From Aphrocallistes beatrix (taxonomy: Eukaryota > Porifera > Hexactinellida > Sceptrulophora > Aphrocallistidae): 64,000 nt of DNA. Shown here in pieces: positions 55,371-64,000 of this stretch; positions within the stretch are counted from its first letter, which is position 1, and every line of letters starts with the position of its first letter. A program made the translations under genes and the position numbers. The DNA lies in NCBI GenBank assembly GCA_963281255.1, contig OY725489.1, positions 1,860,001 to 1,924,000 on the forward strand. Reading direction: 5' to 3'. A model generated the notes under the pieces. That model worked only from the letters and a program-made list of their open reading frames with translations. It was not told the origin of the DNA and searched no databases.

Positions 55371-56457
55371 TCTTATATATTTAAACGCAATTTGTTTTTG
55401 TTTTTTTGTTTGTTTGTGCAAAGTTGATTGAGGAACTGGGAGGTGCTAGAAATGTGAAATTTGGCACACAGGTAATTGATAATGAATCTAGAATGGAGTT
55501 TGAAGATCTAAACGATATCTTGACACCTCGCCGGGATAGGTGACAAAATATGCTGACCAAACAAATTCGATTATTTTATAACGCAAATACTTGTACATTA
55601 GGATCAAACAGTAGTGACTTGCAATTACAATTCATACAATCGAAGGGACTATTTGTGATTGAAATTCATTGGCTCATGTAAGAACCAATCAATTATCAGG
55701 CTTTTATAATGCGATTCACACGATTCTATTTCATATAAATGATTGAATACAGCTATTTGAGTCTATTATTTGATCATTAAAAGTTACTAATGGTAAAATT
55801 GATTGATTATAGTAGTAGTAAATAACACATACCGTATTTCCCTGAATAAGCGCCGGGTCTAAAGGGTGAGCGAAATAAATAAGCGCCGGGGCTTAAATAA
55901 GCGCCGGGGCTCGAATAAGCGCCGGGCCAACATTGTCCCTTTTTTATATACTTACCTACTAACTAGTATTCTCAGTAATGGCATAGATACAAGTGCTTTT
56001 TGAAACATTACATTATCCTTTTTTAATAGAACTAACATTCCCAGTTGTGGCAAAATTAAAAGTGCTAAAATAAGCGCCGGTTTGAATAAGCGCCGGGTCT
56101 AAATGGTGCACGAAATAAATAAGCACCCGGGCGCTTATTCGAAGCAATACGGTACCTCAACGGAAGTCGTTTGAGTTGTTCAAATATAATAATCTTTATA
56201 TTGTGAACTTTGTAGATTCAAATTGACACCATATTCTTTGATTAGTTAGCTTTATATTAAGCAAATTCCATTTATCATGAACTTAATTTACTTCTCCAGT
56301 TCTGAATTCATGATTAACCGTAGATGAATGACATTTTTAGTGGAGAATTAGGAAAGCAATCGACCGTTTCTTGAATATCCCCAGGCACTTGCAGCGATAC
56401 TCTGCGGGCACACAGTGTCCGCAAGCCGCGCAGCGCAAGCAAGCGAAATGCGCTTGT
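55371..56457 (+). mobile_element. Helitron-like family B, copy 2, with nested MITE
   Basis: Starts TCTTATATATTTAAACGC and ends in the shared tail gccgcgcagcgcaagcaagcg...cgcttgt. A MITE at 55832-56152 (CCGTATTTCCCTGAATAAGC ... GCTTATTCGAAGCAATACGG, TA on both sides) is nested in it and is itself made of repeated 'aataagcgccggg' units. Confidence 0.7.
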
Positions 56458-56652
56458 AATAATTATACCTGGAATTATACTGTTAGACTGCTAAGGCAAG
56501 CTACAGTCATTTCCAGACTGCTGTAGTTCTCTTTTGTAAATTTAGTACACTCGATCGATTGTATATATACAACTAGGTTAGGATTGTAGATTAGTAAGTA
56601 GGTCTAGCAGTGAAAATCTAATTTTAAATTATTCTCAGTCGGGAGCCGCACA

Positions 56653-56767
56653 TTTGCGTACATCACAGTTGCGTACATCACAGTTGCGTACATCTCATTT
56701 GCGTACATCACAGTTGCGTACATCTCATTTGCGTACATCACAGTTGCGTACATCTCATTTGCGTACA
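56653..56767 (+). repeat. 15-bp tandem repeat
   Basis: Eight units of gcgtacatcacagtt / gcgtacatctcattt alternate, beginning near tttgcgtacatcacag. No gene overlaps. Confidence 0.9.
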
Positions 56768-58578
56768 GGGGTTTTCTCAGTCTTTGTCTGTAAATTGATC
56801 TGAAGTGTATTCCGAAGAACGTATTAAAGTCAACTCTAACTTACGGCAATACCTGTAACTGTTGAGTAATGGGTTACATTATGGGTAATTAAACTTTTTA
56901 CTAAATTGTCCTCCATTTGGGAAGGTCTCAAGTTTGAGTTGTCATTGCGGGTCACCCTGGTTCTAAGTTTGAGTTGTCATTGCTGGTCACCCTAGCCACT
57001 AGGTACCCTATCCGCAAGGTTTATAATTCTGGGTGCAAGACTCTGGTTCAGGTAATATTATTTTCCAAAACTTATACTTATTAAGAATTATTCGCATATT
57101 GGATTCTGGTCATGCTCTCAAATAATATTTTATTTATTCTCTTTATGGAAAAATGATAGTTGGGAACAAACTTTTGAAAATTCAATATTATCAATGATGC
57201 GATATATTCACAATCCGGGGGGATTCTATGATTATCATATTTAAATTTCGTTTGCAAAACATAAATAAATGTTCAAAGATATTCCAATTCAACACTTGTG
57301 GTTGTCTTTTCATAGATGCTAATACAAAATTCTTAGACAATTTCTTCATCACAATATTTTAGAAACTTGTCCGATTGAAATCAAACTCAAAGTCAAAGAT
57401 AATAATAGGTAGGTGAATAATCCTAGAAATTTTCAAAAAAATCAAACGGAAGCAACTACTCCAGGCTCAAAACATATTGAGTGACCCTCGTAAAACTCGA
57501 TTAATGTGTATATATATACACATATATACACACAGTATAACTCAGATAAGAAGTACCCCTTCGGGAAGGAATTATTAGTATGTATGTACGAGCCGAGTTT
57601 GTAGTACATAGAAATCTATATTACGTCTGTCTTACTGTTATAATCGATATCACTCGAAAAATCATTAAAAATTGAAAAATTGACAAATTTCCATTATTTT
57701 CGAAAAGAGGAGTTGGAGCGCTTAATGCTCAGTATTTTGCACACAAGGCTTCACTAACAAATTTCATTAAAACCACTGAAACTACAAATGGGTATTCATA
57801 TACAAGTAAAATAATTGCATTACATTGCAAACTTGTTATATCCAGTGACTCGTGTACATGTACAGTGTCTAATAGCGCACATCCACACAGTACTTTTTTA
57901 ATACCTCGCATATCACTTTTACTTCCACCCTGAAATATGAATATATACAGGTACCCTCGCCGCATTCGCGGTTTAATATTTTGCAACACTTTTTACACGA
58001 CCTCTTACCTCGATTATTCGCGGTTTTCAGCATAAAGTATTTGGGCTAATTAGATAGCAAGAACATCTCAGGTCTGAAAAAAATACTTGAAACGTTTAAT
58101 TATTCACGTTGGGCATGAGGCGTGAGCCTTTTACTTAATACCTTAGATATTGGATATAATGATAATTTTGTTGCGTTTGAGGCGCCCCCAGTCGACGACA
58201 TTCCATGCTAATTTTATTGGATATAGTGACAATTTGACCAAAAATTCCCTGTCCCCAGCACTCACTATATCTAATATCTACTGTAACTATAAAAATATTT
58301 AAATCCTAAGCTGGCAATCGAGCCAACCATATCTCGTAACCAATCACTTTTAATTCAATTGCTATGATTATTGTTTTGGAAATAATGTGCGTGAGTTTAA
58401 AACCTAGGAACCTAACCCCAGTGTTTCCATCAACTTTTAGTCTCGCCGTTAGCAGATTTGCCGTTCACTGTAATTCTCAGGAAGTTAACCCTTGCGAACG
58501 GCAAAGGCTTCCTGTATTCTGAACAGTTTTATTTATTTCATTTCCTATCTCCTATAATATTGACTTTATAAATAGGCA
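56768..58578. other. Intergenic repeats upstream of ARMC2
   Basis: A mosaic at 57484-57690 joins a Helitron-like 5' piece (aaaactcgattaatgtg plus TA tract), half of the Tigger MITE seen at 17805 (cagtataactcagat...accccttcggg), and an internal Helitron-like fragment in reverse. At 57949 a single Tigger-like end (CAGGTACCCTCGCCGC) occurs, and a degenerate MITE lies at about 58140-58288 (ttagatattggatata ... atatctaatatctactg). A tandem duplication 'aagtttgagttgtcattgc' occurs at 56930-56990. Confidence 0.5.
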
Positions 58579-60645
58579 ATGGACCTCAGCGGGCAAACTA
58601 GTGCTCAAATAATATCTGAAGCCAGAGCTTCTCTCAAGTCTGTCAAACTTTCTCGACCCATAACACCTGCTCCCTCGCAGCTCCGTACTCTATGGGGAGA
58701 CGCAGGACAAGATGCGACCAGTAGACCTCCCTCAGTACACAGGCTGTCACGAGTGCCGTTCGTTCCGTCTCACAAGCGTCCTACATCTAGCGTTAGGTTA
58801 GCTCCCATATCCCAATCTCCTTCTCCGCGCCCTCCTCTCCCTTCGCGCACATCTTCACGCTCGAAATCTGCTAGGCACATCCGCAAATCCCACTCGATGG
58901 AGCAGATTCACATTCCAACGGAGCTGAGGGAGAGTTTGTCCTTGTTAGACTTGTTTTCAGATGCTGCTAGCACTAGTTGGAAAGAGGACAGACTCAAGAA
59001 CGCGCTCGCTCTGCTCAGGAGCTACTTGATCGACCGCAAAGATGAAGGGAGCACCGCGATCCTTGTAGAGCAGATCTCGGACAGCCTACTAGCTCCGGTT
59101 TTCAAGATAATCCAGGCACTGCACTCCTCCCCCAGCATGGACGCCTTCTTGCTGCTGCTGGCCTGTGCAGTCGCAATTGTAGCCTACGGAAGTATGCGTT
59201 CACTCTCTTCAGCCAACCTTGCTAACCTTAGCACGATCTGCCAGGTTATTTTCTCTGTAGCTCGGGATGAAAAGTTCGATTCCCTATTCATGGATACAGA
59301 CTGTACTGATGGAATGCTCTTCTTGCTCTCCCGATCGAATAACAACATTCCTGAGTATCTTGTCTATCTCTTAGGAACCTTCAAGCTGCTCGTAGCTTCT
59401 GGTAACTCTCCCTCCTCTCTAACTGAGAGCTATCTGTCTCTAGTGATTCCGCTCTCCTCCGCCCTGCTACGGAGCTCGGATCAGGAGTACCATCCCCTAT
59501 CTGCCCCCTGCTTGCTCCAGGTATCTTGGAGTCTGAGGAGCTTGTGTGACTCTCAAATAGCTCTATTACTCCTAACTTCCACTGAGTCTGTCCTGCTGGT
59601 AACGAATATGCTCAAGATAAGGGACGAGACCAGTGTGTACGCAGCAAAGGTATGCTCTAAGCTCGCTTCTAACAATCACTTCCAGAGGTCTCTTCTCTCT
59701 CTGCCCGCCGCCCTGGACAACATGCTGTCAGCGATCCCACTCAACGCACACTCTCCCCTCATCACCACCAGACTAGCCTACACGCTCAGCAAGCTAGTGA
59801 TGGATGATGTGAACGCTTCCACCATCATCCTCTCACTCCCTCGCGGGGTAGCCTCTGTCCTTGAGACAGTGAGCACACTCTCGCTCCTCTCAGCTGGAAA
59901 CATCGCTAGCGTTTCTGCTCTCTACAGCCTGGTGGGTAACCTAGCCTTGCACCCGGATGCAGGTAGGCTGCTCTCCTCTTACTCTTCCCTCTCTAGAACT
60001 CTCATCTCATCACTGGATGACGTCACAGAGAATGTTCCGACGAACCTCGAGTTCCTGGCAGTGCTTCTCATTGCCCTGAACAATCTCTCTTACTATCAGC
60101 TAGATGCGGAGTCTAGCCAGCTGCTCACTCTCTCACTCATACACCTGCTGCTGCTCCCTAGCATACCATTACACATCATACAGCAGGCGGTTTGCTGCCT
60201 AGGCAACCTGACGAGGAGAGATGAGTGTAGAACTTCAGTGAGAGAATCGAATACCGATTTATTTCTCCTAGCACTACTGGACTCGACTGACACAGATATC
60301 CTTTTCTCTACCACAGGAGTCATAATCAACCTAACGTCCAGACCAGAATGCACTTCCTCTCTCCTAGACAACGGCCTGGTTGGGAAGATGTTATCTATTC
60401 TAGAGCTTGTAGGGAGGTCTGACCTCTCTGTCATTTCCAACTCCTGTCAAATCCTGTGGAATGTCGCCTCTGAGCTGGAGGGATACTGCGCGCGGCACAA
60501 GGAGGGGAGGGGACAATGTGAAGAGTTCAAAGACTTGTTGTGCCGAATACTAGACCCGGTAACCCAATCACTGAGTGGAGAAGTTAACAGCGAATTGAAG
60601 GTTGGGAACAATCTGCTAGACAGGATGAAACATTTGCTTATTTGA
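58579..60645 (+). CDS. ARMC2: ARMC2 armadillo-repeat ciliary protein
   Basis: Intronless, 688 residues. The N terminus SAQIISEARASLKSVKLSRP matches the conserved start of ARMC2 (SAEIINEARSSL...RP type); residues about 30-110 are Ser/Pro/Arg-rich and probably disordered; the rest (about 115-680) is a helical armadillo array with repeats such as CCLGNLTRRDECR, GVIINLTSRPECTSSLLDNG and CQILWNVASELEG. ARMC2 is an adapter for assembly and transport of radial spokes in motile cilia and sperm flagella (family knowledge). It is shorter than the human protein (about 867 aa), mainly in the N-terminal region. An acceptor-like aaatag lies four bases before the ATG. Confidence 0.9.
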   Translation: MDLSGQTSAQIISEARASLKSVKLSRPITPAPSQLRTLWGDAGQDATSRPPSVHRLSRVPFVPSHKRPTSSVRLAPISQSPSPRPPLPSRTSSRSKSARHIRKSHSMEQIHIPTELRESLSLLDLFSDAASTSWKEDRLKNALALLRSYLIDRKDEGSTAILVEQISDSLLAPVFKIIQALHSSPSMDAFLLLLACAVAIVAYGSMRSLSSANLANLSTICQVIFSVARDEKFDSLFMDTDCTDGMLFLLSRSNNNIPEYLVYLLGTFKLLVASGNSPSSLTESYLSLVIPLSSALLRSSDQEYHPLSAPCLLQVSWSLRSLCDSQIALLLLTSTESVLLVTNMLKIRDETSVYAAKVCSKLASNNHFQRSLLSLPAALDNMLSAIPLNAHSPLITTRLAYTLSKLVMDDVNASTIILSLPRGVASVLETVSTLSLLSAGNIASVSALYSLVGNLALHPDAGRLLSSYSSLSRTLISSLDDVTENVPTNLEFLAVLLIALNNLSYYQLDAESSQLLTLSLIHLLLLPSIPLHIIQQAVCCLGNLTRRDECRTSVRESNTDLFLLALLDSTDTDILFSTTGVIINLTSRPECTSSLLDNGLVGKMLSILELVGRSDLSVISNSCQILWNVASELEGYCARHKEGRGQCEEFKDLLCRILDPVTQSLSGEVNSELKVGNNLLDRMKHLLI

Positions 60646-60789
60646 GAAGACTAGTAATAGAATACTATGTACGTTACTCATATTATATCTGGATTAATTG
60701 TGTATCAGTGTATATTAATTGCTAGTATGATTGCAATACAATTGATGTAATTAGAAGTCATTTCATTGATTAAAACTTGAAAAGTCTGT

Positions 60790-61350
60790 ATCCTTACTAT
60801 TAAAACTCGATTAATGTATATTTATATTATACAAGCGCGCTTCGCTTGCTTGCGCTGCGCGGCTGGCGGACACAAAGTGTCCGCCGGAGGCTCCCTTCGG
60901 TCGCCTGGAAGTGACATTGGTTAATTAAACGGGATATATCATCTCTAAATATGTCCATCTTAGTTTTAAAATCGATATCACTCGAAAAAACACCAAATTT
61001 GTCAATATTTAAAATTTTGATGAGTAATGATGACGTCATAGCAAAGTGATGAGTCATCATTTTTTGATGATAGTTACATCATATGTGAGACGTGTTAGGA
61101 TACAGATTCTATTAAAATTTCAGCCTTCTATCTCCTATAATGGCTGAGTTATGCCCGAATAACTGTGTTGCTTAACTTTTAAAAATGTGACAATGACGTC
61201 ATAATTCCATGATAAGTCGACATTTTGCTCTGAGCTCAGAACTTACTGGAGCCATAGCCAAAAGACTCCCACATGCCAAAAATCAGCTTTCTGTGCCGGG
61301 CAGTTTCTTCAATCAATTCGTTACAGATATATATATATATATATATACGT
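60790..61350 (-). mobile_element. Helitron-like family A behind a reversed 5' stub
   Basis: 60791-60830 is a plus-strand 5' end (TCCTTACTATTAAAACTCG and a TA tract) that runs directly into the complement of the 3' tail at 60831. The minus-strand body continues to the (TA)n tract at about 61345 and lacks its own 5' end. It lies about 150 bp past the ARMC2 stop. Confidence 0.75.
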
Positions 61351-61369
61351 ATATGTAACGAATTTTTTT

Positions 61370-61605
61370 GGTTAAACCTCAGTGTAGTGGTCAAAATTGA
61401 AAAAAATCGAAAAAATCCCACTTTCGGAAGGGAATGAGGTGGAAATTGGTTTGTACTAAAGTCCCACCAAGCACCCTTTGGAGGCTTTTTTAAATTTAAA
61501 ATGCCTCCAAAGGGTGCTTCTGGGGTTTTTGCTATAAAACAATAAATTTCAACCTCATTCCCGTCAAAAATGAGTTTTTTTGCAATCTTCAACGTCATAA
61601 TTTAC
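61370..61605. mobile_element. Short foldback MITE
   Basis: Arms ggaatgaggtggaaatt / aatttcaacctcattcc and ccaagcaccctttggagg / cctccaaagggtgctt form a long hairpin with its centre near 61497. Related in sequence style to 17775-18660. Confidence 0.65.
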
Positions 61606-61961
61606 ACTTGGGCTATATCGTTAATAAGGGTCCATTCTATCATAGTAAAGCATCAAATGTTTATGGCTACCGAAAATGACAACGAAATAAATTAGCAAAA
61701 TCGGTAGTCCAACATGGATTTAATTAATTAGTATCGGATAACGAATTTAGAAAAATGTCTATACTTAAAATATTCCATTAATTTGATATTAAAGGTACAA
61801 ATTGTATTCAGACGTCAAGATCCATGGTTATACGGCGCAATCAGTATTTCGTCACGTAGCTACCAGTGTTTATATCCCATTACTCCTTGTATTAATATCT
61901 TGTAGAGAGACATCTGGAATTGCGGTACTGATATTTAACAATATTGACGACACAGTATACA
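61606..61961. other. 3' flank of MGAT1
   Basis: AT-rich; expected to contain the MGAT1 3' untranslated region. No repeat ends seen. Confidence 0.4.
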
Positions 61962-63296
61962 TTATCTCATTAAGTTCTGTGGTACAAGATGCACATACGT
62001 ATTTAAATGATAAAAAGATACTACACCATAGTAAGCAGTTCTCAGCACCCCTCCCCTCTCGTCGTCCATCAGTCCAAACTGGTTAGCCAACTTCTTGTAT
62101 TGTGCGTAGTCCTGATATCCCACCTTGTACTCCACACCGGAAGCTAGCTCTGAGTTAGCCACCTCACCCGCTGGCACGAGCTCAGCTTCTGAAATCTTCT
62201 TGAAGTAGGCGCGGTCGTAGATAGGCTTGGTTAGCGATTTGATATCGAACCTCTCGAAGTTAAATGGATGCTCATTCAGCACCCAATACTGGTAGAACTT
62301 GTCAAAGTAAAGTCCCCCTGACACTCCCCTCTGGACATAGAGCTTGGTTCTGGACACCTCTGGGCGGATACAGGCCCTGTTTCGCCGCACTTCGTTTCCT
62401 CTCATCCAGTCGTCCCAGAAAGAAGGCGGCCACTTCACTCTCAGCTCCTCCCACACCCGTCTCGTCAGCATCCAGCCCAGCCCCGGCATGAAGTCAGTTC
62501 TGTAGAAGAGTGAGTTGTCACTCACTAGTCCCTGCTTCCCGTTGTCATTCCATGCACTCACGCACCACAGGGTCTCGTCCATGTCCAGTAGCGGCCTCAT
62601 GCTCTTGAAGTAGGCGAAGAAGTCGCTACTGATCATCATGTCATCTTCCAGGATAACCACACTGTCTATCTGCTCACTCGCAGCGAACACCTGGTCGATA
62701 GCCCACTTGTAGTGACGTGATATCTTATAGTAGCCGACCATGTGCTGCTGCCTGGCCTCTACATCAATAGCTGATAGGTTCTTGTGCTCCAGATATGTCA
62801 GATCGTCTCGGAACTCCAGGATAGCTTGTTTGGTGGCCCTCTCTCCACAGTCCTGACTCACGAACAGCGGGAATGTCTCTTTCCCCGGCGAATACTTCAA
62901 CGTCTGCTGGATGATGGACTTGACTTCTACACGGCTACAAGCTATTATCAGTACAGCAATCTTATAGGAACTACCGTCTGCGTGTGGTGTTTTTTTAGTG
63001 GAAGCTGTGTCTCTCTCCACTATGTTATCTACTCCGCCCTGTGCCCTTAATGTCAGTCCGTCTAGGGCATTCTCCATCTTCCTAAGCCTCTGCTCTGTCT
63101 CTTCCAATTTCTGGTACACTTCACTTAAGTTCTTATGCAGGTTATTCTCCAGTGTATTATCGATGAAATCTAGCTTCTGTTGAATAGATTTGCCATGAAT
63201 TCTTGTTTGATGATAGGAATGTAAGAACGTCAATAGCCATAATATGAAAAATATTGCAAGAAAGAGAAGGTAGCGGAGTTGATTCGTGGAGACCAT
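61962..63296 (-). CDS. MGAT1: MGAT1, N-acetylglucosaminyltransferase I
   Basis: Intronless, 444 residues, family GT13. A short cytoplasmic tail is followed by one membrane anchor (about residues 8-25, LRYLLFLAIFFILWLLTFL), a coiled-coil-prone stem (45-80), then the catalytic domain from about 112: IAVLIIACSR, FPLFVSQDCG, GYYKISRHYKWA, the metal-binding VILEDDM (EDD at 217-219), LWCVSAWNDNGK, YRTDFMPGLGWM, FWDDWMR (probable catalytic Asp) and ACIRPEVSRT. The enzyme adds the first GlcNAc to Man5GlcNAc2 in the medial Golgi and opens the way to hybrid and complex N-glycans. It lies tail to tail with ARMC2. Confidence 0.95.
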   Translation of the reverse strand: MVSTNQLRYLLFLAIFFILWLLTFLHSYHQTRIHGKSIQQKLDFIDNTLENNLHKNLSEVYQKLEETEQRLRKMENALDGLTLRAQGGVDNIVERDTASTKKTPHADGSSYKIAVLIIACSRVEVKSIIQQTLKYSPGKETFPLFVSQDCGERATKQAILEFRDDLTYLEHKNLSAIDVEARQQHMVGYYKISRHYKWAIDQVFAASEQIDSVVILEDDMMISSDFFAYFKSMRPLLDMDETLWCVSAWNDNGKQGLVSDNSLFYRTDFMPGLGWMLTRRVWEELRVKWPPSFWDDWMRGNEVRRNRACIRPEVSRTKLYVQRGVSGGLYFDKFYQYWVLNEHPFNFERFDIKSLTKPIYDRAYFKKISEAELVPAGEVANSELASGVEYKVGYQDYAQYKKLANQFGLMDDERGGVLRTAYYGVVSFYHLNTYVHLVPQNLMR

Positions 63297-63334
63297 CTAA
63301 ATCATTAGGATTAGTAACGATTCATTATAGTCAG

Positions 63335-63440
63335 GGTTGGAATTTAACCCGGATTAAATAGGTTTTGCCCAGCCCAGTGGGTTAAACCCGGGTAAAATCC
63401 GGGTTTAATTAGTTTAACCCGGGTTAAAACGGGTTTTATT
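63335..63440. repeat. AACCCGGGTTAAA palindromic cluster
   Basis: A run of interleaved gggttaaacccggg / taaacccgggttaaa motifs on both strands, just upstream of MGAT1. It looks like a low-complexity palindromic array; no ends are clear. Confidence 0.7.
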
Positions 63441-63865
63441 CTCCAGAAACGGATTTTCCCAGTTATTGTCTTTGTTTTCAAATTCAACGATATAATTAAT
63501 TATATTAGCGTATTTTTTGATGAGGTGCATATCAAAATCTAGTACACTAATGAAAATCTAAAACCAATGAAAAGCAAATCACCATTCAAACTCCACTGAA
63601 CCTCTCAATTCCCTATAACAGGTTACTAATTTTGCTGGTTCTCTAAGTCTAATCTATTTCGAAGTTTGTTCTAGACTAAATTAAAAATATCCGCTCGATA
63701 GAAGCATTTATGCACCTCACCTTGGACCTTCTGCAAAAGCTTCGAACAGGATCACTGGGCCACCAACAAAACTTGCCATTATACATGTAGTAACCGCTAT
63801 GATTAGAATAGGTAAGATGAACAAACTGCTCTATATAATAGTAGTATCCTTTGATTGTTACTTAA

Positions 63866-63981
63866 CCCTACTTGGACTTGGGGTCAAAGGTATAAATAGA
63901 AAATTCCCACTTTCATTTTCACTTTCAGTTCACTTTCAATTAACTTTCACTTTCACTTCAACATTCCAAGTCCAATTAGGG
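63866..63981. mobile_element. piggyBac-type MITE with GAAAGT array, copy 2
   Basis: Termini CCCTACTTGGACT and AGTCCAATTAGGG are flanked on both sides by TTAA (63862-63865, 63982-63985), the hallmark of piggyBac insertion, and the ends begin CCCT. The interior, read on the minus strand, is an array of GAAAGT/GAAAAT units including GAAAGTGAAA. It lies about 570 bp upstream of the MGAT1 start. 63441-63865 has nothing else recognised. Confidence 0.85.
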
Positions 63982-64000
63982 TTAAAGCACCTCAGATTGT

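Noticed and set aside
56653..56767. Direct repeats resembling a CRISPR array
   Set aside because: 15-bp contiguous units without unique spacers in a eukaryotic intergenic region.
1..64000. tRNA, rRNA or other structured RNA genes
   Set aside because: No sequence with a convincing tRNA cloverleaf, A/B box pair or rRNA similarity was found by reading; a covariance search was not possible here.

Overview
The window is eukaryotic nuclear DNA, most likely from an early-branching marine invertebrate; a sponge-like animal is a guess. The evidence is spliceosomal introns with GT-AG and one GC-AG boundary, metazoan-type genes (ZYG11/ZER1 family, CFAP52, ARMC2, MGAT1, MON1), AT-rich noncoding DNA, and a dense load of animal-type DNA transposons (pogo/Tigger, mariner, hAT, piggyBac, Helitron-like, MULE-like). 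There are no operons, ribosome binding sites or prokaryotic features.

Layout. 1-3.4 kb: a three-exon peroxisomal enoyl-CoA isomerase-like gene ending in the PTS1 signal SKL. 5.2-5.7 kb: a two-exon calmodulin-like EF-hand gene. 6.6-7.5 kb: an intronless TatD-family nuclease (TATDN1-like). 8.7-11.0 kb: an intronless ZYG11/ZER1-type protein. 11.2-32.9 kb: one large gene, MON1, rebuilt here as 18 phase-consistent coding exons; its introns are packed with transposons. 37.2-42.2 kb: CFAP52 (WDR16) in six exons. 44.0-49.9 kb: a 5.9-kb transposon with 511-bp terminal inverted repeats, a broken DDE transposase fused to an OTU protease domain, and a small zinc-finger ORF on the other strand. 49.9-51.7 kb: a foldback element whose core is an 18-bp GGTCCAGACC-type minisatellite. 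51.8-58.5 kb: nested MITEs and Helitron-like elements. 58.6-60.6 kb: intronless ARMC2. 62.0-63.3 kb, minus strand: intronless MGAT1 (GnT-I). 

The genes do not form a pathway. CFAP52 and ARMC2 are both cilium/axoneme genes and lie on the same strand with only transposons between them. MON1 acts in Rab7 activation on endosomes, ZYG11 in CUL2 ubiquitin ligases, MGAT1 in Golgi N-glycan processing. Gene structure is bimodal: four genes have no coding intron while MON1 has 17.

Most of the rest is repeats. Two Helitron-like families have different 5' ends but share a hairpin-rich GC-rich 3' end, and are present in about a dozen copies including a three-unit tandem array. Several families of CAGT-ended, TA-flanked MITEs recur. 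The most unusual structures are the OTU transposon, the foldback minisatellite element, two adjacent perfect spacerless palindromes (32 and 66 bp), and a piggyBac-type MITE carrying an array of GAAAGT motifs, present near both ends of the window.
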